Of a DNA stretch of 64,000 nt, positions 52,343 through 61,279 are shown in pieces. Made by a program: the position numbers and the translations under genes. How positions within the stretch are numbered: the stretch's first letter is position 1; every line of letters begins with the position of its first letter. Source of the stretch: CAWGJF01 sp963715745 (GTDB lineage Bacteria; Bacteroidota; Ignavibacteria; Ignavibacteriales; Ignavibacteriaceae); NCBI GenBank assembly GCA_963715745.1, contig OY970271.1, positions 1,054,001-1,118,000 on the forward strand. The letters are read 5' to 3'. The notes below the pieces were generated by a model. That model was not told the origin of the DNA and ran no database searches. It saw only the letters and a program-made list of their open reading frames with translations.

Positions 52343-53533
52343 TTAAATTCCCATTTCTTTTTTAACTTCAGAAAACTTTTCTACTGCAAAATCAAGATCT
52401 TCTTTAGAATGAGCTGCTGAGATCTGTACTCTTATTCTTGCAGTTCCTTTTGGAACAACAGGGTAAAAGAAACCGATAACATAAATACCTTTTTCTAAAA
52501 GTCGTGCAGCCATTTTTTGGGAAAGAACCGCATCTCCCAGCATAATTGGAACAATTGGATGAATCCCTTCTTTTATTTCAAATCCGGCAGCTTTAATTTT
52601 TTCTCTGAAGTATTTTGTGTTCTCTTCAAGTTTGTCTCTAAGATGAGTTGTCGAGCTCAACATTTCAAGAACTTTAATAGAAGCTGCAACAATTGAAGGT
52701 GCAACCGTGTTTGAAAATAGATAAGGGCGTGATCTTTGTCTTAATAAATCAACAATTTCTTTTCTTGCAGAAGTGTAACCGCCGCTTGCACCGCCGAGTG
52801 CTTTGCCCAAAGTTCCTGTAATAATATCGATTCTCCCTAAAACTCCGTTGTGTTCGTGCGTGCCTTTTCCGTGCTTGCCCATAAAACCAACTGCGTGTGA
52901 ATCATCTACCATAACCATTGCACCATATTTATCAGCAAGATCACAAATGTCTTTTAGTTTTGCAATATATCCATCCATTGAAAAGACGCCGTCTGTAGCT
53001 ATCAATATTTGTTGAGCTTTATTTGCTTTTGCTTCTTTCAGCTTTTCTTCGAGATCCATCATATCACTGTTTTTATAACGGTAACGTTGTGCTTTGCATA
53101 ATCTTATTCCATCAATAATGCTAGCGTGATTAAGCTCATCACTAACTATTGCATCATTTTCACCAAGCAATGTTTCAAAGAGTCCGCCGTTTGCATCGAA
53201 ACAGGACGTATAAAGAATGGTATCTTCAGTCTCTAAAAATTCTGAAATCTTTTTCTCTAGTTCTTTATGAATTTGTTGGGTACCACAAATAAAACGGACT
53301 GAAGAAAGGCCATAACCCCATTTATCAAAACTTTCTTTTGCTGCTTTAATAATTTCAGGGTTGTTGGCAAGTCCGAGATAATTATTTGCGCACATATTTA
53401 AAACCTGCTGTCCGCCGGTGACTTCAATATTTGCTTTTTGTGGCGATGTTATCACTCTTTCGGATTTAAATAGTCCATCGGTTTTAATTTGTTCAATTGT
53501 ATTTGTGTAATGAGTTTTAGCATTTGTAAACAT
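52343..53533 (-). CDS. kbl: Glycine C-acetyltransferase (2-amino-3-ketobutyrate CoA ligase)
   Basis: 396 residues, alpha-oxoamine synthase family. PLP Lys in ITGTLGKALGGASGGY; VMVDDSHAVGFMGKHGKGTH; RSRPYLFSNTVAP. Cleaves 2-amino-3-ketobutyrate with CoA to glycine and acetyl-CoA. Directly follows tdh (80-base gap), the enzyme that makes its substrate. Confidence 0.95.
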   Translation of the reverse strand: MFTNAKTHYTNTIEQIKTDGLFKSERVITSPQKANIEVTGGQQVLNMCANNYLGLANNPEIIKAAKESFDKWGYGLSSVRFICGTQQIHKELEKKISEFLETEDTILYTSCFDANGGLFETLLGENDAIVSDELNHASIIDGIRLCKAQRYRYKNSDMMDLEEKLKEAKANKAQQILIATDGVFSMDGYIAKLKDICDLADKYGAMVMVDDSHAVGFMGKHGKGTHEHNGVLGRIDIITGTLGKALGGASGGYTSARKEIVDLLRQRSRPYLFSNTVAPSIVAASIKVLEMLSSTTHLRDKLEENTKYFREKIKAAGFEIKEGIHPIVPIMLGDAVLSQKMAARLLEKGIYVIGFFYPVVPKGTARIRVQISAAHSKEDLDFAVEKFSEVKKEMGI

Positions 53534-53613
53534 TTTGACTCCTTAGAAATTACAATATTCCATTATTACAAGGGTTAAAAATTAATTTTGCAATCTTTAA
53601 ATTTTGCAATTGA

Positions 53614-54651
53614 TTATTCTTCCCAATTTAAAATCACTTTGCCGGAATTACCCGATTTCATAATCTCAAATCCTTCAAGGTAATCATCAATTTTAAACCT
53701 GTGTGTTATAACTGGGGTGATGTCCAATCCGCTTTGCACCATCGATTGCATCTTATACCATGTTTCAAACATCTTTCTTCCATAAATACCACGGATTGTA
53801 ATTCCATTAAAAATAATTTTATTCCAGTCAACTGCGCCGTTAGCCGGAAGTAATCCAAGCAATGCAATATTACCTCCATGGTACATTACTTCAATCATAT
53901 CATTAAGTGCTTTTATGCTGCCGCTCATCTCGAGCCCCACATCAAAACCACCGACCATATCAAGTTCTTTTACAACTTCAGGAAGTTTTTCTTTAGTTAC
54001 ATTAACAGCTCGTGTAACCCCAAGTTTTTTTGCAAGTTCCAGCCTGTAAGGATTCATATCAGTGATAACAATATTTCTGGCTCCTGCGTGTTTGACAACT
54101 GCTGCTGCCATTATTCCTATCGGTCCGGCACCGGTTATTAAGACGTCTTCTCCGAGCACATCAAAACTTAAAGCGGTGTGAACAGCATTTCCAAACGGAT
54201 CAAAAACTGAAAAAATATCTGTGTCAATTTTGGAGTCGCAATGCCAGATATTTGAAACAGGAATTACAAGATATTCGGCAAAAGCGCCCGGACGATTTAC
54301 TCCAACTCCTTTTGTATTTGGACAAAGATGTCCGCGACCAGCACGGCAATTCCTGCAATGCCCGCAAACAATGTGTCCTTCACCGCTTACTAACTCACCG
54401 ACTTGAACATCCTGAACATTCTCACCGAACGCTTCAATTCTTCCAACATATTCGTGACCAACTTGCATTGGAACCGGAATAGTTTTTTGTGCCCATTCAT
54501 CCCAATTATAAATGTGAATATCCGTTCCGCAGATAGAAGTTTTGTGAATTTTTATCAAAACATCATTGGGTCCGTATTCAGGTACAGGAACTTCATCCAT
54601 CCAGATTCCCGGTTTCGAGTATTTTTTAACAAGTGCCTTCATTTTTTTCAT
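53614..54651 (-). CDS. tdh: L-threonine 3-dehydrogenase
   Basis: 345 residues, zinc medium-chain dehydrogenase. Catalytic Zn motif TSICGTDIHIYNWDEW and GHEYVG; structural Zn Cys set CGHCRNCRAGRGHLC; NAD fold VLITGAGPIGIMAAAVVKHA. Oxidises threonine to 2-amino-3-ketobutyrate. AAGGA upstream supports the ATG at 54651. Operon with kbl: threonine to glycine plus acetyl-CoA. Confidence 0.96.
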   Translation of the reverse strand: MKKMKALVKKYSKPGIWMDEVPVPEYGPNDVLIKIHKTSICGTDIHIYNWDEWAQKTIPVPMQVGHEYVGRIEAFGENVQDVQVGELVSGEGHIVCGHCRNCRAGRGHLCPNTKGVGVNRPGAFAEYLVIPVSNIWHCDSKIDTDIFSVFDPFGNAVHTALSFDVLGEDVLITGAGPIGIMAAAVVKHAGARNIVITDMNPYRLELAKKLGVTRAVNVTKEKLPEVVKELDMVGGFDVGLEMSGSIKALNDMIEVMYHGGNIALLGLLPANGAVDWNKIIFNGITIRGIYGRKMFETWYKMQSMVQSGLDITPVITHRFKIDDYLEGFEIMKSGNSGKVILNWEE

Positions 54652-54784
54652 ATAAAATCCTTATCGAAAAGTAATTATGCGGTACATTTTAGAGAGTAAT
54701 TAATTTAAAACGGTATGTAAAATTAGAAATAAGGCAAGACAACAACAATAAAAACCGGCGAGTTGAATATAATCGGAATTCTTT

Positions 54785-55198
54785 TTACAAAATAGCGTAA
54801 AGCGCTAATTCAAGATTGCCGATTAAATGTGGTTTTGATTTTAATTCTTCCAGTTTTTTATTTACCCATTCGCTGGTAATTCCATTTGTGTTGGCAACTG
54901 TAAAAACCCAATTCAACTCTGTATCGCCAATTTTATTGTCCGATAGGGCAAGTCTTAAAGCATCGGTTACAAATGATTGCGAAATTTTATTATTGGAAAA
55001 TTTGGGCGGTTCTTCAGTTATGTATTTATTGGCAAGTAAAGTCGTGATAGTTTCTTCAAAAAAATCTTTTGAAAATCCCAGTCTTTCAGATATTGTTTTT
55101 AAAATTTCTTTTTCTGATTCGGCAAGTTGTTCATCTTTTCTTGCGGTGATTAGAAGCCCTTTTAGGTAATTACTGCGATCAATCTGAGGTATTTCCAT
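54785..55198 (-). CDS. TerB-like helical protein
   Basis: 137 residues from ATG 55198 (MEIPQIDRSNYLKGLLITAR); GTG at 55204 is a less likely start. All-helical, with LLITARKDEQLAESEKEILK resembling the acidic helix of TerB-fold (tellurite resistance TerB/DjlA-like) domains. No metal-binding motif is certain. Soluble, no signal peptide. Function unknown. Confidence 0.6.
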   Translation of the reverse strand: MEIPQIDRSNYLKGLLITARKDEQLAESEKEILKTISERLGFSKDFFEETITTLLANKYITEEPPKFSNNKISQSFVTDALRLALSDNKIGDTELNWVFTVANTNGITSEWVNKKLEELKSKPHLIGNLELALYAIL

Positions 55199-55204
55199 AT
55201 TCAC

Positions 55205-55612
55205 CCGGCTAATTAGTAAATAATTGTCAATTAAATTAAGAAACGAAATATTCCCCTCATATTATCGTAATTTTTAATGCAAATTTAGTGCCGCAAGACT
55301 TACATTAAAAATAATTTTTGATGTAAGGACAATTAACAATATAAACGTAATTGTTACGAGTGGATAAGTCAATCCAATTCGGAGTGGACAGTTTTAAGAT
55401 TACATTTATCATTTTGATCTTGTGAAATCCTGCAGGTTTTTTTGCCGGTAAGAAGTAATTTTTTCTTCAAATAGAGAATTCTAATTCTAATTTTTATAAT
55501 AATTGCGGCTAAATCGTTTTACAATTAAATCGACAATTATAAAATTATATTTTAAGTAAATTAATTTTCTAAAATATTTAATCCTAGATATTTCAAATAA
55601 ATTATTAATTAT
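55205..55612. other. AT-rich intergenic region, nothing recognised
   Basis: About 400 bases upstream of the M14 peptidase. No ORF of interest, RNA gene or convincing repeat was seen. It presumably holds the divergent promoters. Confidence 0.6.
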
Positions 55613-57367
55613 ATGAAAAGATCATTTGTGCTAAACTTATTTATTTTCAGTTTTGTTGCCTTAGCACAACAGACAGATATTAACTGGACAACTTATTTTG
55701 AACAATCTGGATTCAAAAGCACTCCGGATTACAATCAGTCAATTCAATATTTCCAAAATCTTGCTGATAATTCCAAATATGCAGAATTGAGAACATTCGG
55801 AATTTCACCACAGGGGAGAGAGCTGCAATTTCTTGTCGTGAATTCGAAAATGTATTTTGATGTGGATAAAATTAATAAATCAGGACGACCAGTAGTCTTA
55901 ATTATATGCGGAATTCATTCTGGTGAAATTGAAGGAAAAGATGCAAGCATGCTTTTACTTCGTGAAATTCTAATTACAAAGGAAAAGAAAAACCTGGTTG
56001 ATAGTTTAACTTTGCTAGTTGTTCCTGTATTCAGTGTTGATGCTCACGAAAGGCGAAGTAAATACAACCGGATAAATCAAAACGGACCTGAAGAAATGGG
56101 GTGGAGAACAACTTCACTAAACCTGAATCTTAACCGTGACTGGATGAAAGCAGATGCACCAGAGATGCAGGCTATGCTTCAGCTTGTCAGCAAATGGAAT
56201 CCTGATTTTGTAATTGACTCCCACACTACCGACGGTGCAGATTATCAATACACGCTTACATACTCAGTTGAAAAGTACAGGAACATTTATTCCAAAACTG
56301 CTAACTGGATAAAAAGTAAATTTATTCCTTATTTTGAAAATGGAGTCGAAAAAGCAGGGTATCTTGTTTATCCATATATTAATTTGAAGAACTGGCGCAG
56401 AGGATTGGATGAGGGATTAATTGATTGGGCTTCAACTCCAAGATTTTCAACAGGTTATTTTGCTTTAAGAAATCGTCCGTGTCTGCTTATTGAAACTCAT
56501 ATGCTTAAATCGTACAAGGACAGAGTTTACTCAACAAAAGCTGCTTTTGAAACTGTGTTGAATTTTGTAAATGAAAATGCTGAAGAGCTAGTAAATCTTA
56601 ATGGAAAAGCTGATAAAATATCAATTGAAGAATTAAGTAAAAAGAAAAACTTCATGCCAATTTCATTTAATATCAGTGAAAAATATTCTGAAGTAGATTT
56701 TAAGGGGTATGAATTTTATTGGGAGGATTCCGATATATCAGGAGGAAAAAAACTTGTCTATACTCTTAAACCGTCTGTTTTCAAAGTTAAATATTATAAT
56801 GACGTAATTGCTACTGATTCAGTAAAATTACCAACCGCTTATATTATCCCCCAGGAGTGGAAGGAAATAATTGAAAGGATTAAGTTTCAAGGAATCAAAT
56901 TCAGCATTATTAAAAATGACACTATGTTAAATGTTACAGTTTATAAATTTAAAAATGTAAAGATGGATTCCAATTCTTATGAAGGCAGACAAAGAGCCAA
57001 CTTTGATTATAATGAAGAGAATAAAGTTGTAAAAATATCGGAAGGTGATATTTTTATTCCAACAGGTCAGCCAAACATCAGAATTATTGCAGGCTTACTC
57101 GAACCTAAATCAGGTGACTCATTTGTCCAATGGGGTTTTTTCAATTCAATATTTGAACAGAAAGAATATTTTGAAAGCTATGCGATGGAAAATCTTGCTG
57201 AAGAAATGCTGGAAGTGGATCCTGAACTTAAAAAGGAATTTGAACAGAAATTAAAAGACGATGAAAGTTTCAGAAATGATCCTAATGCAAGATTGAATTT
57301 CTTTTACAAAAGATCACCTTATTGGGATGAAAAACTTAATGTTTATCCGGTTTTAAGAGTTGAATAA
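55613..57367 (+). CDS. Secreted M14-family zinc carboxypeptidase
   Basis: 584 residues with a signal peptide (MKRSFVLNLFIFSFVALAQQ). Zn ligands in ICGIHSGEIEGKDASML (HxxE) and the later His in VIDSHTTDGADYQYTL; catalytic Glu in LLIETHMLKSYKDRV; substrate Arg in NLNRDWMKAD region. The C-terminal 250 residues are an accessory part without recognised fold. A periplasmic or secreted peptidase. Confidence 0.9.
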   Translation: MKRSFVLNLFIFSFVALAQQTDINWTTYFEQSGFKSTPDYNQSIQYFQNLADNSKYAELRTFGISPQGRELQFLVVNSKMYFDVDKINKSGRPVVLIICGIHSGEIEGKDASMLLLREILITKEKKNLVDSLTLLVVPVFSVDAHERRSKYNRINQNGPEEMGWRTTSLNLNLNRDWMKADAPEMQAMLQLVSKWNPDFVIDSHTTDGADYQYTLTYSVEKYRNIYSKTANWIKSKFIPYFENGVEKAGYLVYPYINLKNWRRGLDEGLIDWASTPRFSTGYFALRNRPCLLIETHMLKSYKDRVYSTKAAFETVLNFVNENAEELVNLNGKADKISIEELSKKKNFMPISFNISEKYSEVDFKGYEFYWEDSDISGGKKLVYTLKPSVFKVKYYNDVIATDSVKLPTAYIIPQEWKEIIERIKFQGIKFSIIKNDTMLNVTVYKFKNVKMDSNSYEGRQRANFDYNEENKVVKISEGDIFIPTGQPNIRIIAGLLEPKSGDSFVQWGFFNSIFEQKEYFESYAMENLAEEMLEVDPELKKEFEQKLKDDESFRNDPNARLNFFYKRSPYWDEKLNVYPVLRVE

Positions 57368-57375
57368 AATCAGAA

Positions 57376-58149
57376 GTGAATATGAAGTATTTAAATATCT
57401 TAATTTTGATTGCAATAATTTCTTTATCCGATATCATTTTCCCCCAGGTAAATACCGAACAATACAGAAAAGATTCTGTGAAAGTTGGATTTTCCGGAAA
57501 CCTGAATTTTGAAGCGGTTGCCATAACAGGTAATACGGATTACCAGCTAATTGACGCCGGTGGAAGATTAAACTATAACTATGGTGATGATTATACATTT
57601 CTTGTCCTTGATGCCGGCTATGGCTGGGAAAGCGGTGATCCGTTCGTAGGTCAGTTGTTTACTCACCTCAGACATGTAATTACTCCCTCTCACTTTTATC
57701 AACTGGAGATATTCACTCAGTATGATAATAATAAAAAAAGATTACTTTTAAGCAGGGAATTAATTGGGGGCGGAATAAGATTTAAATTTTTAACAGAGAA
57801 TAATTTTAAGCTCCGGGTTGGAATTGCCTATATGTTTGAAGCTGAAGATTATGATCTGTCCGCTTCCTCGAAACATGGAAGTTCTACCAAAGCTCACCGA
57901 ATGAGCAGTTATTTAACTTTCAATTATGATATAGATGAAAATCTGTCTTTTGTCTCTGTAACATATTACCAGCCAAAACTTGATGACTGGAATGATTACA
58001 AAATTGTTTCTGAAAATGCTTTTGTGATTGATCCGGGAAAACTTGTTGATCTTTATATAAAGTTTAATGCAAGATATGATTCATTTCCGCCTGATGGAAT
58101 CAAAAAAACTGATACCGAAACAAAAATGGGTATATCATTTAAGTTTTAA
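57376..58149 (+). CDS. DUF481 outer-membrane protein
   Basis: 257 residues with a signal peptide (MKYLNILILIAIISLSDIIF after the first two codons). Beta-strand-rich, with GFSGNLNFEAVAITGNTDYQ near the start and a C-terminal aromatic strand MGISFKF, as in DUF481 barrel proteins. Follows the peptidase gene by eight bases, so the two are probably co-expressed at the cell envelope. Confidence 0.8.
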   Translation: MNMKYLNILILIAIISLSDIIFPQVNTEQYRKDSVKVGFSGNLNFEAVAITGNTDYQLIDAGGRLNYNYGDDYTFLVLDAGYGWESGDPFVGQLFTHLRHVITPSHFYQLEIFTQYDNNKKRLLLSRELIGGGIRFKFLTENNFKLRVGIAYMFEAEDYDLSASSKHGSSTKAHRMSSYLTFNYDIDENLSFVSVTYYQPKLDDWNDYKIVSENAFVIDPGKLVDLYIKFNARYDSFPPDGIKKTDTETKMGISFKF

Positions 58150-58207
58150 ATTTAAAACTTTTTAAAAAACCAATCATTTCAGTAGTAATTATTTATCGAA
58201 ATCCGCG

Positions 58208-58657
58208 ATGCAAATTATAACAGAACAAAAAGGTGATTTTCTAATCACCACAGATAAATCTAAGTTAGATTTAAATATAATTCACAATTTTTTAGCTAAT
58301 GAATCTTATTGGAGCAAAAACATTCCTTTTAAAATTGTTAAAACTGCAACAGAAAATTCAATAAACTTTGGACTATATTATAAACATCAGCAAATAGGTT
58401 ATGCAAGAGTTGTAACAGATTATGCAACCACAGCATATCTTGCAGATGTATTTGTTTTAAAAGAATTCCGGGGACAGGGTCATTCCAAATGGTTAATGCA
58501 AATTATTATGAATCACCCGGGATTACAGGGACTAAGACGTTGGGTTCTATTAACACAGGATGCACATGAACTTTATAAGAAATATGGCTGGAAATCTATT
58601 GCCAATCCGGAGAGATGGATGGAAAAGTATAATCCGGATGTTTATGAAAATCTTTAG
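58208..58657 (+). CDS. GNAT-family N-acetyltransferase
   Basis: 149 residues. The acetyl-CoA loop is VFVLKEFRGQGHSKWLMQII (the R/QxxGxG pattern), followed by LLTQDAHELYKKYGWKSI, typical of a GNAT C-terminal half. The family word NFGLYYKHQQIGYARVVTDY also fits the common YP_-type GNATs. Substrate unknown. Confidence 0.9.
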   Translation: MQIITEQKGDFLITTDKSKLDLNIIHNFLANESYWSKNIPFKIVKTATENSINFGLYYKHQQIGYARVVTDYATTAYLADVFVLKEFRGQGHSKWLMQIIMNHPGLQGLRRWVLLTQDAHELYKKYGWKSIANPERWMEKYNPDVYENL

Positions 58658-58775
58658 AGTAAGCAACAGACGTAATTTAAATTCATCATTTTTTACATTA
58701 ATGAAAGAAATAATTATAAAAATCAGTTAGTTTATACTTTGAAATTTCTAAAATTATTTTTTGTGGGAGACTAAA

Positions 58776-60167
58776 ATGGAATTCAGAATTGAAACTGATA
58801 CAATGGGACAGATGCAGGTTCCCAGAGATAAATATTACGGCGCACAAACTGCAAGATCATTAATGAATTTTAAAATCGGGGGAGACAGGTTTCCCCGCGA
58901 ATTAATTCGTGCTCTTGGCATTTTAAAGAAAGCGGCAGCACTAACCAATCTTGAACTCGGAACTTTGCCAAAAGAAAAAGCTGATTTGATTATCCAGGCT
59001 GCAGATGAAGTTATTGAAGGAAAACTGGATGAGCATTTTCCTTTGGTTGTCTGGCAAACCGGAAGCGGAACACAAACAAATATGAATGCCAATGAGGTAA
59101 TTTCAAACCGGGCAATTGAATTGGCCGGCGGAGTTGTCGGTAGTAAAAAACCAATCCATCCTAATGATGATGTTAATAAAGCTCAATCCTCAAATGATAC
59201 TTTTCCCACTGCGATGCACATTGCAGCAGTTGAAGAGATTCACAGAAGATTAATTCCGATGATAACAAAACTGCGTGATGCTCTACAAAATAAATCGGAA
59301 GAATTCAGAATAATTATTAAAATCGGAAGAACGCATTTGATGGATGCTGTTCCATTAACACTTGGACAGGAATTTTCCGGATACACCCAGCAGTTAACAA
59401 ACGGACTTGAAAGAATTAATGCAGCACTGCCAAGAATGTACGAACTTGCTCTTGGCGGAACTGCAGTTGGAACAGGGTTAAATACACATCACGAGTTTGC
59501 AGAAAAATCAGCAAACAAAATTGCTGAACTGACCGGAAAACCATTCATTACAGGAAGAAATAAATTTGAAGGATTAGCAACTCACGATGCAATGGTTGAA
59601 TTCTCCGGTGTGCTAAAAACTCTGGCTGCATCTTTAATGAAAATTGCAAATGATATCAGACTGCTTGGTTCAGGTCCACGTTGCGGACTTGGTGAACTTC
59701 ATCTTCCTGAAAATGAACCCGGCTCTTCAATAATGCCCGGCAAAGTTAACCCAACACAATCCGAAGCAATGACAATGGTATGCGCACAGGTTTTTGGAAA
59801 TGATGTTGCAGTAAATATCGGTGGGGCAACAGGACACTTTGAACTGAACGTATTTAAACCAGTTATAATTTTTAATGTTCTCAATTCAATTAGATTAATA
59901 TCCGATGCCTGCGAAAGCTTCACTGATCATTGTGTAGTTGGAATTGAAGCTAACAAGAACAATATCAATAAGCATCTTGAAAATTCATTGATGCTGGTTA
60001 CTGCTTTAAATCCGCATATCGGTTATGACAATGCTGCAAAAGTTGCGAAGAAAGCACACGCAGAAAATAAAACTCTGAAAGAAGCTGTAGTTGAACTCGG
60101 GTTGCTAACAGCAGAAAAATTTGATGAGGTTGTCAGACCTGAAAATATGATAGGGCCAAAAGATTAA
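58776..60167 (+). CDS. fumC: Class II fumarate hydratase
   Basis: 463 residues from ATG 58776 with GGGAG six bases upstream; the TTG at 58761 is rejected. Motifs: QTGSGTQTNMNANEVISNRA, NDDVNKAQSSNDTFPTAMHI, GRTHLMDAVPLTLGQEF, GGTAVGTGLNTH and the signature GSSIMPGKVNPTQSEAMTMV. Interconverts fumarate and malate in the citric-acid cycle; oxygen-stable, iron-free type. Confidence 0.97.
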   Translation: MEFRIETDTMGQMQVPRDKYYGAQTARSLMNFKIGGDRFPRELIRALGILKKAAALTNLELGTLPKEKADLIIQAADEVIEGKLDEHFPLVVWQTGSGTQTNMNANEVISNRAIELAGGVVGSKKPIHPNDDVNKAQSSNDTFPTAMHIAAVEEIHRRLIPMITKLRDALQNKSEEFRIIIKIGRTHLMDAVPLTLGQEFSGYTQQLTNGLERINAALPRMYELALGGTAVGTGLNTHHEFAEKSANKIAELTGKPFITGRNKFEGLATHDAMVEFSGVLKTLAASLMKIANDIRLLGSGPRCGLGELHLPENEPGSSIMPGKVNPTQSEAMTMVCAQVFGNDVAVNIGGATGHFELNVFKPVIIFNVLNSIRLISDACESFTDHCVVGIEANKNNINKHLENSLMLVTALNPHIGYDNAAKVAKKAHAENKTLKEAVVELGLLTAEKFDEVVRPENMIGPKD

Positions 60168-60180
60168 AATGTTTTGTAGA

Positions 60181-60197
60181 ACAGATTAGCAATCTGT
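60181..60197. repeat. Short perfect hairpin after fumC
   Basis: ACAGATT-AGC-AATCTGT, a seven-base stem. No T run, so a dispersed palindrome or weak terminator. Confidence 0.4.
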
Positions 60198-60213
60198 GTT
60201 ACTGATAAATACT

Positions 60214-60924
60214 ATGAATTGGAACGGAATAATTTCTCTTCTGCTTGCCTGCATTGAAATTATCCTGCTTGTAAATGTTTTTATATTTACAAAAGCCGGC
60301 AAATTCAGAAACATTGCGATTGTTATGATTGCTTTGCTTGCCGGTTACCAGTCCCTGGAATTTTTAATGTGCCAGGTGGAGTTACAAAAACCATTCTTTC
60401 CTTATATGGCTTTTTTAGATATCTCTTTTCTTCCACCATTAAATTTACTTTTGGTTCTTACCCTTGCACCTGAACTTGAACTTAATCTTCTAAAAAAACT
60501 TATTTTTCTTCCTGCAATATTTTTTCTGATTTATTACTGGTTCATTATTCCGGAGTTTCACGTAACAAGCTGCACAGTTTTGTACGCAACTTATCATTAT
60601 CCGCTCGGCGATCTTTTTGGTGTGTTCTATTATTTGCCGATATTAGTTTCAATAGTATTGCTTATTTTTTTTATTAAAAAGGAAAGGGATAAAAAAAATA
60701 TTCTGACCGGAAAAGTTTTACTTCTTGGAGCAATCATAATTAGCTTACCCGTACTTATTGCGTTTACATTAATGTTTGCAGGTTCGTATGCACTTATTTC
60801 AGCTATCGAAAGCATAATGTGCAAATTTGCATTTGTGTATGCAGTCTGTTTAGCTTTTGTTTGCATTTATAATTCAAAAAAGGAAAATGGGCGAAACAAT
60901 CCTGAACATTTACTTAGTAATTAA
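60214..60924 (+). CDS. Seven-helix membrane protein, unknown
   Basis: 236 residues from ATG 60214 (MNWNGIISLLLACIEIILLV); the earlier frame start at 60196 runs through a hairpin. About seven membrane helices, with layout similar to the 7TM sensor modules found N-terminal in some kinases, but here no output domain follows. C-terminal hydrophilic tail KKENGRNNPEHLLSN. Function unknown. Confidence 0.65.
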   Translation: MNWNGIISLLLACIEIILLVNVFIFTKAGKFRNIAIVMIALLAGYQSLEFLMCQVELQKPFFPYMAFLDISFLPPLNLLLVLTLAPELELNLLKKLIFLPAIFFLIYYWFIIPEFHVTSCTVLYATYHYPLGDLFGVFYYLPILVSIVLLIFFIKKERDKKNILTGKVLLLGAIIISLPVLIAFTLMFAGSYALISAIESIMCKFAFVYAVCLAFVCIYNSKKENGRNNPEHLLSN

Positions 60925-61219
60925 TAACAACCTTGTCGAAGAATTCCGTGCTGTTGCTTATGAGAGTGATGAGGGTGACGAAACAAAAATAAAATTTTTA
61001 AAAAGCAAAGCAAAAGAGGATTTTGAAAAAGCTTACCACTTTGATGCGCCGACAGATAAAAACGGAAAGTTTATGAATTACAACCGCTTTCATAAATTGG
61101 AAAAACGCGGAATGCATTTTGAACTGTTTGAAGAAATTTTTACTAAATTTAATGCGCCTGAACATCCTTTAATCTGTGTAACCCCGGTAGTGGATGGAGA
61201 AATTTATGCGGGCGAATAG
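60887..61219 (+). CDS. Hypothetical soluble protein
   Basis: 110 residues from ATG 60887 (MGETILNIYLVINNNLVEEF), with AAAAAGGAAA upstream; it overlaps the end of the membrane-protein gene by 38 bases in another frame. No signal peptide or known motif. C terminus LICVTPVVDGEIYAGE. Co-transcribed with its neighbours by spacing. Confidence 0.6.
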   Translation: MGETILNIYLVINNNLVEEFRAVAYESDEGDETKIKFLKSKAKEDFEKAYHFDAPTDKNGKFMNYNRFHKLEKRGMHFELFEEIFTKFNAPEHPLICVTPVVDGEIYAGE

Positions 61220-61279
61220 CATGGAAATAAAATTCATTTCAATTTTGAATAAAATAAAACCAATAATCTGGCAGGGGAA

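Noticed and set aside
60857..60886. Longer N terminus for the protein at 60887
   Set aside because: It would lie inside the preceding gene without a ribosome binding site, whereas ATG 60887 has one.
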